64,000 nucleotides of DNA from Collinsella aerofaciens (GTDB taxonomy: Bacteria; Actinomycetota; Coriobacteriia; Coriobacteriales; Coriobacteriaceae), in NCBI RefSeq assembly GCF_015552075.1, contig NZ_JADNDZ010000052.1:1-64000 (forward strand). Direction: 5' to 3'. Under the pieces are notes generated by a model. That model was not told where the DNA came from. It made no database searches and saw only the letters and a list, made by a program, of their open reading frames with translations. Shown piece after piece: positions 7,957 to 15,980 of this stretch (position 1 is its first letter; each line of letters opens with the position of its first letter). The translations under genes and the position numbers were made by a program.

Positions 7957-9105
7957 TTAATCGAGGATATCGTCGAGGGCGCTCTTGATGCGGTCGGTCA
8001 CCGACTTCTTACCGGAAGCGACGTCATCGCCCGTATCATCGGCAAAAGCACGGAGCAGCTCGCGCTGCGTATTGGAAAGATTGGTGGGAACGACCACGCG
8101 CAGTTGCACGATCAGGCGGCCACGCGAACCGCCACCGCCAATGCACGGCATGCCGTAATTATTGACGCTCACGGTATCACCGTACTGGGCGCCGGCGGGA
8201 ACCGTCACCTTAACGACCTCGTCGGGCATAATGCCCTCGACCTCGATCTCGCAGCCGAGCGCAGCCTGCGCAATCGAGATATCGCTCACCAGGTACAGGT
8301 CGTCACCGTTGCGCTTAAAGCGCTCGTGGTCGGCAACGCGCACGCTGACAATCAGGTCGCCCGAAGGCTCGCCGCGAAGGCCGGCCTCGCCAAAGCCGCT
8401 CACACGCAGCTGGCGACCGGTCGAAACGCCGGCGGGAATATCGATGTCGATCTTTTCATGCGAAGGCGTGCGGCCCTGACCGTCGCAGGTCTCGCAGGGA
8501 TGGTCGATGACCGTGCCCTCGCCATGGCAGTCGGGGCAAGGCGAGGAAGACTGAACCTGGCCCAGGAACGAACGCTGAACCGTCGTGACATAGCCCGTGC
8601 CGTGGCAGCGGCTGCACTGCTTTTCCTGTGCACCCTCGGCCCTACCGGTGCCGTTGCAGTCCTCGCAAGGAGCAAGGCGGTCATAGCTGATCGTCTTTTT
8701 GCAGCCGAGCGCCGCCTCCTCGAGCGTCACCGAAAGCGAGATGGCCATGTCACGTCCGCGACGACGCTCACGACGGCTGTGGGCGCCACCGCCGGCACCG
8801 CCACCAAAGAACGACGAGAACAAGTCGTCCATGCCCATGCCACCAAAGATATCGTTGATATCGACGTAGCCCGAACCACCAGGGCCGTCGGCAGTGCCGT
8901 AACGGTCGTAGTTAGCACGCTTCTGCTCATCGGAAAGAACGGAATAGGCCTCGTTGAGCTCCTTGAACTTGGCCTCGGCCTCGGGGTCGTCCGAAACATC
9001 CGGATGTACGGTACGGGCCTTCTTTAGAAACGCACGCTTGATCGTCCGCGCGTCGGCATCCCTGTCGACGCCAAGCACCTCGTAGTAATCCCTATTTTCC
9101 GACAC
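7957..9105 (-). CDS. dnaJ: Chaperone DnaJ
   Basis: Hsp40 co-chaperone of DnaK. The 382-aa product has a J domain with the HPD motif (residues ~3-70), a Gly-rich linker, four CxxCxGxG zinc repeats (CEDCNGTG, CSRCHGTG, CPDCHGEG, CETCDGQG) and both C-terminal substrate domains, so it is a full type I DnaJ. The GTG start (VSENRDYYEVLG) is chosen because GGAAGGA lies about 7 nt upstream and it removes 22 unconserved residues. It lies downstream of a second, membrane-anchored DnaJ-like gene. dnaK, grpE and hrcA are not in the window. Confidence 0.95.
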   Translation of the reverse strand: MSENRDYYEVLGVDRDADARTIKRAFLKKARTVHPDVSDDPEAEAKFKELNEAYSVLSDEQKRANYDRYGTADGPGGSGYVDINDIFGGMGMDDLFSSFFGGGAGGGAHSRRERRRGRDMAISLSVTLEEAALGCKKTISYDRLAPCEDCNGTGRAEGAQEKQCSRCHGTGYVTTVQRSFLGQVQSSSPCPDCHGEGTVIDHPCETCDGQGRTPSHEKIDIDIPAGVSTGRQLRVSGFGEAGLRGEPSGDLIVSVRVADHERFKRNGDDLYLVSDISIAQAALGCEIEVEGIMPDEVVKVTVPAGAQYGDTVSVNNYGMPCIGGGGSRGRLIVQLRVVVPTNLSNTQRELLRAFADDTGDDVASGKKSVTDRIKSALDDILD

Positions 9106-9186
9106 GACCGAATCCTTCCGACTTTCATTTTTGTCACAGTGCGTCCTATACCCAAGCTGGGCCGGCCGCAAACAGAGGGCTAGATG

Positions 9187-10290
9187 TTATTGCATTGCGT
9201 AGGGCGAAAGCATGGCACGTTGCGAGCAGCTCGCAAACCAAACCGACACGAGCGCAAACATAAATCCGTTGGCAAAACCGTTGACAAACTGCATCGCGCC
9301 GCGCTTCCACCACAGCAGGCTGCGGTGCAGCACGCCGTCCGAGACCACCATGAACAGGCCCATGGCAAACGGAATAAAGCACATCACGGCAAAGGCCGAG
9401 AACACGCCCGAGATGGCCGACAGCACCAAAAACGGCGCCACGATGCCCATCAGGTAAAAACCGGTACGAGCCTTGCCCTCCAGACGCTCGGCCTCGACAT
9501 GGGCGCGGCCGACCAGATCGCCACCCGAGGCACCGTTGGTGCCGGCGTGACCCATGCCGCCAATGCGGACCTCGTCGCCATCGTGCGTGCCGGCAGGAAA
9601 CTCAATCATCTGTTCAGAGGTCACACGGGTCCGCCCGCTGCCGCCGCAATCGGGACAGGGGTCGGCGACGACCTTACCGGAACCTCCGCACTCGGGACAG
9701 ACAGACTGGAACGTGCCGGCACCGAACAGGAAGGACAGGTCGACGTCGATGTGACCGCGACCGCCGCAGCTCGGACAGGTATGTGCATGCTCGGACGAAA
9801 CAGATCCCGAGCCTCCGCAGTGACCACAGGTATCGAAGCGCGTATAGCGGACGGTCTTGCGGGCACCGCCCTTGGCCTCCTTGGCGTCGAGCTTGATATC
9901 GACGACCACGTTGGCGCCACTCTCGGGGTTGTAGGCCGCCTGGCCGCGACGGGGCTGGCCCCAGGCGCCACCAAAGGGAAAGCCGCCCTCAAAGGGGTTG
10001 CCATAGCCCGCGCTACCGGCGTAGCCGCCGCCATAGGGAGAAGCCGTAGGAGCGCCGGCAAAGGGATTACCCGAGCGCATGGCGTCGTAGCGCGCACGCT
10101 TCTGCTCGTCCGAAAGCACGGCATAGGCCTCGGAAACCTCTTTGAACCTTTCCTCGGCATCCGGTTCTTTATTGACGTCCGGATGGAGCTTGCGGGCCTT
10201 TTGCTGGAAGGCCTTCTGTATATCACGCGAGGTGGCGTCCTTGGAGACACCCAAAATCTCGTAGTAATCTTTTTCGTTCATCGTCGCCAT
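9187..10290 (-). CDS. DnaJ-like protein with C-terminal membrane helices
   Basis: The 367-aa product has an N-terminal J domain with HPD (residues ~5-70), a Gly/Phe/Ala linker (70-115), the start of the first substrate domain and a complete four-repeat zinc finger ([32 protein letters not shown]; ~155-225). After a short remnant of the first substrate domain, the second domain and dimerisation region are replaced by hydrophobic segments (~277-317, likely two helices, and ~335-355). It should therefore be an inner-membrane J protein with a cytoplasmic zinc finger. The ATG ([13 protein letters not shown]) has AGGAGG 9 nt upstream. Whether it partners DnaK at the membrane is inference. Confidence 0.8.
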   Translation of the reverse strand: MATMNEKDYYEILGVSKDATSRDIQKAFQQKARKLHPDVNKEPDAEERFKEVSEAYAVLSDEQKRARYDAMRSGNPFAGAPTASPYGGGYAGSAGYGNPFEGGFPFGGAWGQPRRGQAAYNPESGANVVVDIKLDAKEAKGGARKTVRYTRFDTCGHCGGSGSVSSEHAHTCPSCGGRGHIDVDLSFLFGAGTFQSVCPECGGSGKVVADPCPDCGGSGRTRVTSEQMIEFPAGTHDGDEVRIGGMGHAGTNGASGGDLVGRAHVEAERLEGKARTGFYLMGIVAPFLVLSAISGVFSAFAVMCFIPFAMGLFMVVSDGVLHRSLLWWKRGAMQFVNGFANGFMFALVSVWFASCSQRAMLSPYAMQ

Positions 10291-10348
10291 GCGCGGCAAC
10301 CTCCTGCTCACAGCAGCGTATATATTGCGGTAATTCTACCCGAGCGGC

Positions 10349-11581
10349 CTAGGCTAGACCCCAAAACAGCTCGAACAGCACATTTCCATCGAGCCAGCCC
10401 AAGTGGGTGGGCGCTAAGCGGGCGCGGGCACGACCTGCGCTAACGCCTTTCGAGGCGACGCGCTCCGCAAGCCCCTCAACGCCATCGGGCACCCAAGCGG
10501 CAAGGCCCAACTCGAGCGCACGGTCACAGGCCGCCGCCAGCTCGTCTGCAGCGATCACGCTTGCCGAGCGAACCAACAGGTCGGGCCCAATGCCGCGCGT
10601 CATGCGACAGGCGAGCATCAAATCCTCGGCCGCGGCCTCGCGCTGCGACAGATACTCGGCATCAAACGTCGTCGCGGCATCGTCGCGTTGCACCAAGCGC
10701 ACGCGATAAGCATCGCCGCGAGCAGGCACGTCGGGAAACAGCCCGGCCAAGCGATCGAAATCCTCGGTGTCGAGCATACCGGCGGCAGAGCGACCCAAAC
10801 CCAGATAGCCCCGTCCGGTCCAATAGGCAATGTTGTGGGCGCACTCATGGCCCTCGAGTGCATAGCTTGCCACCTCATACGGGTGATAGCCGGCCGCACC
10901 CAAGCACTCACGCGCCGCGTCCATGCACGCAGCCTGAAAATCCTCGTCGGGCTCGAGCGACTCGTCGTGACACGCCATGCGGTAGAGCGGCGTGCCTTCC
11001 TCGAGCGTGAGCGGGTACACCGACACATGATGCGGCGCCGCCGCCAGCACGCCATCAAGCGTGCGCCGCCAGCTTAGATCGGTCTGCCCGGGAAGGCCAC
11101 ACATGAGGTCGCAGGACACATCGAGCCCAGCGTCCTTAACCGTCGTGATGGCAGCGAGCGCCCGATCGGCATCGTGAATGCGGCCAATCGCAACAAGCTC
11201 GGCGTTGTCGAGGGTTTGGACTCCCAGAGAAATGCGCGTGACGCCCACCCCGGCAAGCGCCGCGGCGAGCTGCGAAGTCAACGACTCGGGATTGGCCTCG
11301 CAGGTAAACTCAACGGGCTTGCACCACGCAGAGATACGCCGGGCAAGTTCTACCAGACGCTCCCCTGCCAGCGACGGCGTGCCGCCACCAACATAGACGG
11401 TGCGGATGCCCTCGAGCGCGCCTGCGTCGCCAAAGGCATCGAGGCGCACATACAACTGCTCAAAATAGGCATCAAGCGCAGCGCTCAGGTCGCACGGAGC
11501 AAAACTGCGCGAGTCAAAGTCGCAGTACCGGCACTTTTGGGCGCAAAACGGCACATGCACGTACAGTGCGGTAACGGCCAC
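10349..11581 (-). CDS. hemW: Radical SAM heme chaperone HemW
   Basis: Radical SAM protein of the HemN family that, in studied members, binds and delivers heme rather than oxidising coproporphyrinogen. The 410-aa product starts YVHVPFCAQKCRYCDF, containing the CxxxCxxC cluster motif in the HemW-type context, and has GGGTPS soon after. The GTG start lies 2 nt past the dusB stop, so coupling is likely. HemW commonly follows lepA in Firmicutes and related genomes. True HemN activity is less likely, since this protein looks like the shorter HemW group. Confidence 0.87.
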   Translation of the reverse strand: MAVTALYVHVPFCAQKCRYCDFDSRSFAPCDLSAALDAYFEQLYVRLDAFGDAGALEGIRTVYVGGGTPSLAGERLVELARRISAWCKPVEFTCEANPESLTSQLAAALAGVGVTRISLGVQTLDNAELVAIGRIHDADRALAAITTVKDAGLDVSCDLMCGLPGQTDLSWRRTLDGVLAAAPHHVSVYPLTLEEGTPLYRMACHDESLEPDEDFQAACMDAARECLGAAGYHPYEVASYALEGHECAHNIAYWTGRGYLGLGRSAAGMLDTEDFDRLAGLFPDVPARGDAYRVRLVQRDDAATTFDAEYLSQREAAAEDLMLACRMTRGIGPDLLVRSASVIAADELAAACDRALELGLAAWVPDGVEGLAERVASKGVSAGRARARLAPTHLGWLDGNVLFELFWGLA

Positions 11582-11583
11582 CG

Positions 11584-12627
11584 TTAGGCCTCCAGCGGAT
11601 GAGCGGGCACCGACTCGCCGGCGGCAAGCGCGGCCTCGCAGGCCACCACATCGCGCTCGATATCATCGACCAATGCCATGAACTCCTCGTATGTGGAGCA
11701 GCGCACCACTTGGGCGCGCCAGGCGGCAGCATGGGGCATGCCCTTTAGATACCAGCTTGCGTACGTGCGGGCACGCGACATAAGCGGCAGCAGCTCGTGC
11801 GTGAGCGTCAGGTGCTCGCGCAGGGCATCCAAGCGCTCGCGTGAGGAGCGAGAGGGCACCGGCGTAGCGTCGAGTGCAAGGGCACGGGCATCGCCGAACA
11901 CCCAGGGATTGCCATAGATACCGCGCGCGATAAACACGGCGCTGGCACCCGAGCTGCGCAGACGCTCCGCCGCATCCTCGGCCGAGAACACGTCGCCCGA
12001 ACCGATAACGGGAATCTCGACGGCGTCGGCCACCTCATCGACGACCGACCAATCGGCCTGACCCGTATAGAGTTGTGTGGCGCAGCGGCCATGCACCGCC
12101 ACCGCAGATGCACCTGCTCCCTCGAGCATCTGGGCAAACGTCGCGGCATTGCGGTCTTCGGCGTAAAAGCCCTTACGGATCTTTACGGTCACGGGCACGT
12201 GCGCCGCGCCCACCGCCGCCTCGACGATCTTCTCTGCCAGCTCTGGCGTGCGCATAAGCGCCGAGCCCTCGCCCTTGGTGACAACCTTGCGAGCTGGGCA
12301 CGCCATGTTGATATCAATCAAAGACAGGCGATCGCCCACACGTTCCTCGACGGCAGCGACAGCACTCGCAAACTGATCGGGCTTGGAACCAAAGAGCTGC
12401 ACGCAGATTTGCTGCTCCTCGTCGGCCGGCAGCACCAGACGCCACGTCTTATTGCTGGCATAGGCAAGGCCTGCCACGCTCACCATCTCGCTATAGGCAA
12501 GATTGGCACCACGGCGACGGCACATGATGCGATAGGCGGGGTCGGTTACGCCCGCCATGGGAGCCATAAGGAACGGCTGCTCGGCATAGGCACCCAGCAG
12601 CCGCTTGCTGTATTCAGAAAGCGCCAT
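11584..12627 (-). CDS. dusB: tRNA-dihydrouridine synthase (DusB-like)
   Basis: FMN-dependent enzyme reducing uridines in tRNA D-loops. The 347-aa product has LMAPMAGVTDPAYR at the N-terminus, the active-site stretch INMACPARKVVTKGEGSAL with its catalytic Cys, VKIRKGF, and VHGRCATQLYTG plus GSGDVFSAEDA for FMN phosphate binding. It is followed 2 nt later by hemW and preceded by lepA. Assignment to the DusB subgroup rests on overall resemblance to Gram-positive Dus proteins; the exact uridine target is unknown. Confidence 0.9.
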   Translation of the reverse strand: MALSEYSKRLLGAYAEQPFLMAPMAGVTDPAYRIMCRRRGANLAYSEMVSVAGLAYASNKTWRLVLPADEEQQICVQLFGSKPDQFASAVAAVEERVGDRLSLIDINMACPARKVVTKGEGSALMRTPELAEKIVEAAVGAAHVPVTVKIRKGFYAEDRNAATFAQMLEGAGASAVAVHGRCATQLYTGQADWSVVDEVADAVEIPVIGSGDVFSAEDAAERLRSSGASAVFIARGIYGNPWVFGDARALALDATPVPSRSSRERLDALREHLTLTHELLPLMSRARTYASWYLKGMPHAAAWRAQVVRCSTYEEFMALVDDIERDVVACEAALAAGESVPAHPLEA

Positions 12628-12631
12628 GGAC

Positions 12632-14443
12632 CTAATCGTCCACCTTGAGAATCGCCATAAAGGCCTCCTGCGGAACCTCGACCGAGCCGATGGCCTTCAT
12701 GCGCTTCTTGCCCTCTTTCTGCTTTTCGAGCAGCTTGCGCTTACGCGAGATATCGCCACCATAGCACTTGGCCAAAACGTCCTTGCGGCGCGCCTTGACG
12801 GTGGAGCGGGCGATGATCTTGTTGCCGATAGCGCCCTGAATAGGCACCTCGAACAGCTGGCGGGGGATAATCTCCTTGAGCTTGTCGCACAGACCGCGTG
12901 CCAGGCCATAGGCCTTGTCCTTGTGCACGATAAACGAAAGCGCGTCCACCTCGTCGCCCGAAAGCAAAATATCGAGCTTGACGAGCTCGGAGGGACGATA
13001 CTCGTTGAACTCATAGTCGAGCGAGGCATAGCCCTTGGTACGGCTCTTGAGCTGGTCAAAGAAGTCCAGGATGAGCTCGGCAAGCGGCATGTCAAAGCGC
13101 ATCTCGACCGATTTGCTCGTGAGATGGATCATGTCGGTTGTAATGCCACGGTGCTCGATGGCGAGCTGCATGACGGCACCCGTATACTCGGGCGGGCAGA
13201 TAATCTTGGCCTTGAGGTAAGGCTCCTCGATGCGCTCGATACGCGTAGCCTCGGGCAGATCTTGCGGGCTGCGGACATCAATCATCTCGCCGTCGGTCTT
13301 GTAGACGTGATAGTCCACCGAAGGGCTCGTGGCAATCAAATCCAGATTGAACTCGCGCTCCAGGCGCTCCTTGACGACCTCCATATGCAACAGGCCCAAG
13401 AAGCCCACGCGGAAGCCAAAACCGAGCGCCACCGAGGTCTCGGGCTCCCACACCAACGATGGATCGTTGACGTGCAGCTTATCGAGAGCGTCGCGCAGAT
13501 TCTCGTAATCCTTGTTGTCGATCGGGAACAGGCCCGTGTAGACCATGGGCTTGGCCTCGCGGTAGCCGGGAAGCGGCTCGGGGCAGGGATTCGACGCCCA
13601 CGTGAGGGTATCGCCCACGTGCACGGCCTCGGGATCCTTCAGGCCCGTGACCACGTAGCCCACCTCGCCAACCGTCAGTGCGTCGACCGGGGTCTCGGCG
13701 GGACGCTTGACGCCCACGCCGTCGACCAAGAAGTTGCCCTCGGCCTGCATCATGCGCAGGGTATCGCCCTTTTTGATGGAACCGTCAAAGACGCGGACCG
13801 TGGCAACGACGCCGCGGTACTCATCAAAATACGAATCCAGGATAAGTGCTTTGAGCGGCGCGTTCGCATCGCCCTTGGGCGGCGAAATCAAAAAGACAAT
13901 GGACTCCAGTAGGTCGTGGATGCCCTCGCCGGTCTTGCCCGATACGCATACGGCATCGTCGGCAGGAATCGCCAGATCATCCTCGATCTCGGTCTTAACC
14001 TCGTCGGGATGGGCCGAGGGCAGGTCGATCTTATTGATGGCGGGCACGATATCCAGATTAGCGTTCATGGCGAGCGTCGCGTTGGAGACGGTCTGCGCCT
14101 CGACGCCCTGCGTGGCGTCGACGACGAGCACCGCGCCCTCACAGGCGGCCAGCGAGCGCGAGACCTCATAGGTAAAGTCCACGTGACCCGGCGTATCGAT
14201 CAGGTTGAACTGATACGTCTCGCCATCGTCGGCGTCATAGGAAACACGAACGGCATTGGACTTGATCGTGATGCCGCGCTCGCGCTCGATATCCATGGTG
14301 TCGAGCAGTTGCGACTCCATATCGCGCTCGTCGACGGTATGGGTGAGCTCGAGGATGCGGTCACTGATCGTGGACTTGCCATGGTCGATGTGCGCAACGA
14401 TCGAGAAGTTGCGGATGTGGGAAATGTCAATTGAAGTATTCAT
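12632..14443 (-). CDS. lepA: Elongation factor 4 (LepA)
   Basis: Translational GTPase that acts on ribosomes during initiation or stalling. The 603-aa product has G1 [10 protein letters not shown]2 [10 protein letters not shown]3 DTPGHVDF, G4 NKIDLP and the LepA-specific C-terminal domain ending near [12 protein letters not shown]. The frame is open 20 codons further, but the ATG encoding [15 protein letters not shown] matches the family start. Its upstream region is only weakly SD-like (GGTAAG). It is first in the run leading to dusB and hemW, separated from rpsT by a strong terminator. Confidence 0.96.
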   Translation of the reverse strand: MNTSIDISHIRNFSIVAHIDHGKSTISDRILELTHTVDERDMESQLLDTMDIERERGITIKSNAVRVSYDADDGETYQFNLIDTPGHVDFTYEVSRSLAACEGAVLVVDATQGVEAQTVSNATLAMNANLDIVPAINKIDLPSAHPDEVKTEIEDDLAIPADDAVCVSGKTGEGIHDLLESIVFLISPPKGDANAPLKALILDSYFDEYRGVVATVRVFDGSIKKGDTLRMMQAEGNFLVDGVGVKRPAETPVDALTVGEVGYVVTGLKDPEAVHVGDTLTWASNPCPEPLPGYREAKPMVYTGLFPIDNKDYENLRDALDKLHVNDPSLVWEPETSVALGFGFRVGFLGLLHMEVVKERLEREFNLDLIATSPSVDYHVYKTDGEMIDVRSPQDLPEATRIERIEEPYLKAKIICPPEYTGAVMQLAIEHRGITTDMIHLTSKSVEMRFDMPLAELILDFFDQLKSRTKGYASLDYEFNEYRPSELVKLDILLSGDEVDALSFIVHKDKAYGLARGLCDKLKEIIPRQLFEVPIQGAIGNKIIARSTVKARRKDVLAKCYGGDISRKRKLLEKQKEGKKRMKAIGSVEVPQEAFMAILKVDD

Positions 14444-14468
14444 GCGGACTATCTTACCCGAGCGGTAC

Positions 14469-14505
14469 AAAAAATGGAGCCTGTTCCATAAAACAGGCTC
14501 CATTT
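14469..14505 (-). terminator. Terminator of rpsT
   Basis: A 14-bp perfect stem (AAATGGAGCCTGTT with its complement) is followed on the minus strand by six T. It lies 35 nt past the rpsT stop and just before the lepA start. Confidence 0.9.
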
Positions 14506-14539
14506 ATGCGCGTAATCTGTGTGGTGTGAAATTTACAAC

Positions 14540-14806
14540 TTAGGCGTTGATGCTGTTCACGAGCTTGGCAAGACCGGACTTGCGGTTGGAAGCCTGGTTC
14601 TTGTGGATAACATGCTTGGCGGCAGCCATGTCGAGACGCTTGGTGACGGTCTTGAGGGCAGCCTGGGCCTTCTCGGCGTCGCCCTCGGCGACAGCGGACT
14701 GGACGTGCTTGGTCAGCGTCTTGAGCTCGGACTTGACAGCCTTGTTACGCATGCGAGCTGCCTCATTGGTGCGGATACGCTTCTTCTGAGACTTGATGTT
14801 TGCCAC
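14540..14806 (-). CDS. rpsT: 30S ribosomal protein S20
   Basis: Primary 16S rRNA binder in the body of the small subunit. The 88-aa product is Lys/Ala-rich and helical, beginning (M)[17 protein letters not shown], the normal S20 start. The GTG start is chosen over an upstream in-frame codon because it gives the family length and has AAAGGA upstream. It is a single-gene unit with its own extended -10 promoter and a strong terminator. The order holA-rpsT-lepA on one strand is common in Gram-positive genomes. Confidence 0.96.
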   Translation of the reverse strand: MANIKSQKKRIRTNEAARMRNKAVKSELKTLTKHVQSAVAEGDAEKAQAALKTVTKRLDMAAAKHVIHKNQASNRKSGLAKLVNSINA

Positions 14807-14881
14807 TTCTGGAGTTCCTTTCGAGTTCCTTGCAAAAAATGTATGACACCTCTGAGACACGGTGAGGTCATGCAAGCGCCT

Positions 14882-14890
14882 ACTATAGCA
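14882..14890 (-). promoter_or_regulatory. Extended -10 promoter for rpsT
   Basis: On the minus strand TGC-TATAGT lies about 75 nt upstream of the rpsT start. No good -35 sits at 17 nt, but the TGn extension is present. The same TGCTAT pattern recurs before rpmB, adhE and rpsB in this window. Confidence 0.5.
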
Positions 14891-14939
14891 CGCTCCCCCT
14901 CAAAGGGATAGAACGAATTTGTCAAATAGGCAGGTATCA

Positions 14940-15902
14940 TCACGATTTTCTCAAGATGTTCGTAATCCAGAGCAAAAGCGCGGTCTGGGAATCGGCCGAA
15001 CCCTTCAGTGCGAGCTCCACATCGACCGCTCCCTCGAGCGCAGCAACGAGCTCGGTCATCGAAAAACGACGAGCCCAGGTCAGGTGATTCTTGACCTGCC
15101 AGGCCTGAAGCTTCAGTGTCGCGGCAAGCTCACGCCCCTGCCCACGCGCATCGAGCGCCTTGGCAACGATAAGCTCGCGAATACGCCCGCACAGTAATGT
15201 GTAAGTCCACACGTAGCTCTTGGCGGGCAGTAGATTGAAGAGCTCAAGCGAGCGGCGCATGTCACGGGCCGAGACCGCATTGAGAAAGTCCCAGGGCTGA
15301 ACTTCGGCCGTGCGCACGATCCAGCGCTCCACATCGGAAAGCTCAATTTGCGGCGCCTCGACCATCTGGGCAAGCTTGGCCAAGTCGTTATCGAGCATGC
15401 GGGTGTTTTCGCCCGAACGCGAGACGAGCTCCTCGGCGGCCGCCGTCGAAATCGACTTACCGCGCTGCGTCGCCATCTGCTGAACACGGCGCGGCAGTTC
15501 CCAGCGCTTGGTACCCGAGCAATCGACGATAGCCTTCTTGTCGATCTTGGCGATTGCCTTATACAGGCGCGTATTCTTGGCAAGTGAGTCAGCGATGATG
15601 AGGCAGACCGTTGTTGGGCTGGGACTCGCCAGATACCCAACGAGCGGCTCCGAGACCGCCTTGGCGAGCTTTGAGCAGCCATCGAGGATTACCAGACGAA
15701 ACTCGCTGATCATCGGAAAGGTGTTAAGCGATCCGATAATGGACTCGATATCGGGGTCCTTGGTCATGTCTCGCTCGTCGAGGTTGAACTCGACCATACC
15801 CGACTTTTCCAGACGCGCTTTCATACGCGAGACGGCGTGGTCGCGCTTAACTCCGTCGGTACCGACGATCAGATATGCCGGCAGCAAACCGGTTTCGGAC
15901 AT
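14940..15902 (-). CDS. holA: DNA polymerase III subunit delta
   Basis: Clamp-loader subunit that opens the beta sliding clamp. The 320-aa product shows the delta pattern: an N-terminal AAA+-like domain starting YLIVGTDGVKRDHAV, the segment VDCSGTKRWELPRRVQ, and a helical C-terminal collar (SYVWTYTLLCGRIRELIVAKAL). The ATG of MSETGLLPAY is used because GGGAGGGGG lies upstream and the extra upstream residues are not conserved. It follows comEC by 78 nt, the familiar comEA-comEC-holA-rpsT order, so holA may be partly transcribed with the competence genes. Confidence 0.92.
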   Translation of the reverse strand: MSETGLLPAYLIVGTDGVKRDHAVSRMKARLEKSGMVEFNLDERDMTKDPDIESIIGSLNTFPMISEFRLVILDGCSKLAKAVSEPLVGYLASPSPTTVCLIIADSLAKNTRLYKAIAKIDKKAIVDCSGTKRWELPRRVQQMATQRGKSISTAAAEELVSRSGENTRMLDNDLAKLAQMVEAPQIELSDVERWIVRTAEVQPWDFLNAVSARDMRRSLELFNLLPAKSYVWTYTLLCGRIRELIVAKALDARGQGRELAATLKLQAWQVKNHLTWARRFSMTELVAALEGAVDVELALKGSADSQTALLLWITNILRKS

Positions 15903-15980
15903 TGCGCCCCCCTCCCGCAGGCCTTCGTATTCGTTCCGTGCCATTCTAGCCCAGGGGCCCACCACACGCCAACGACGTCG

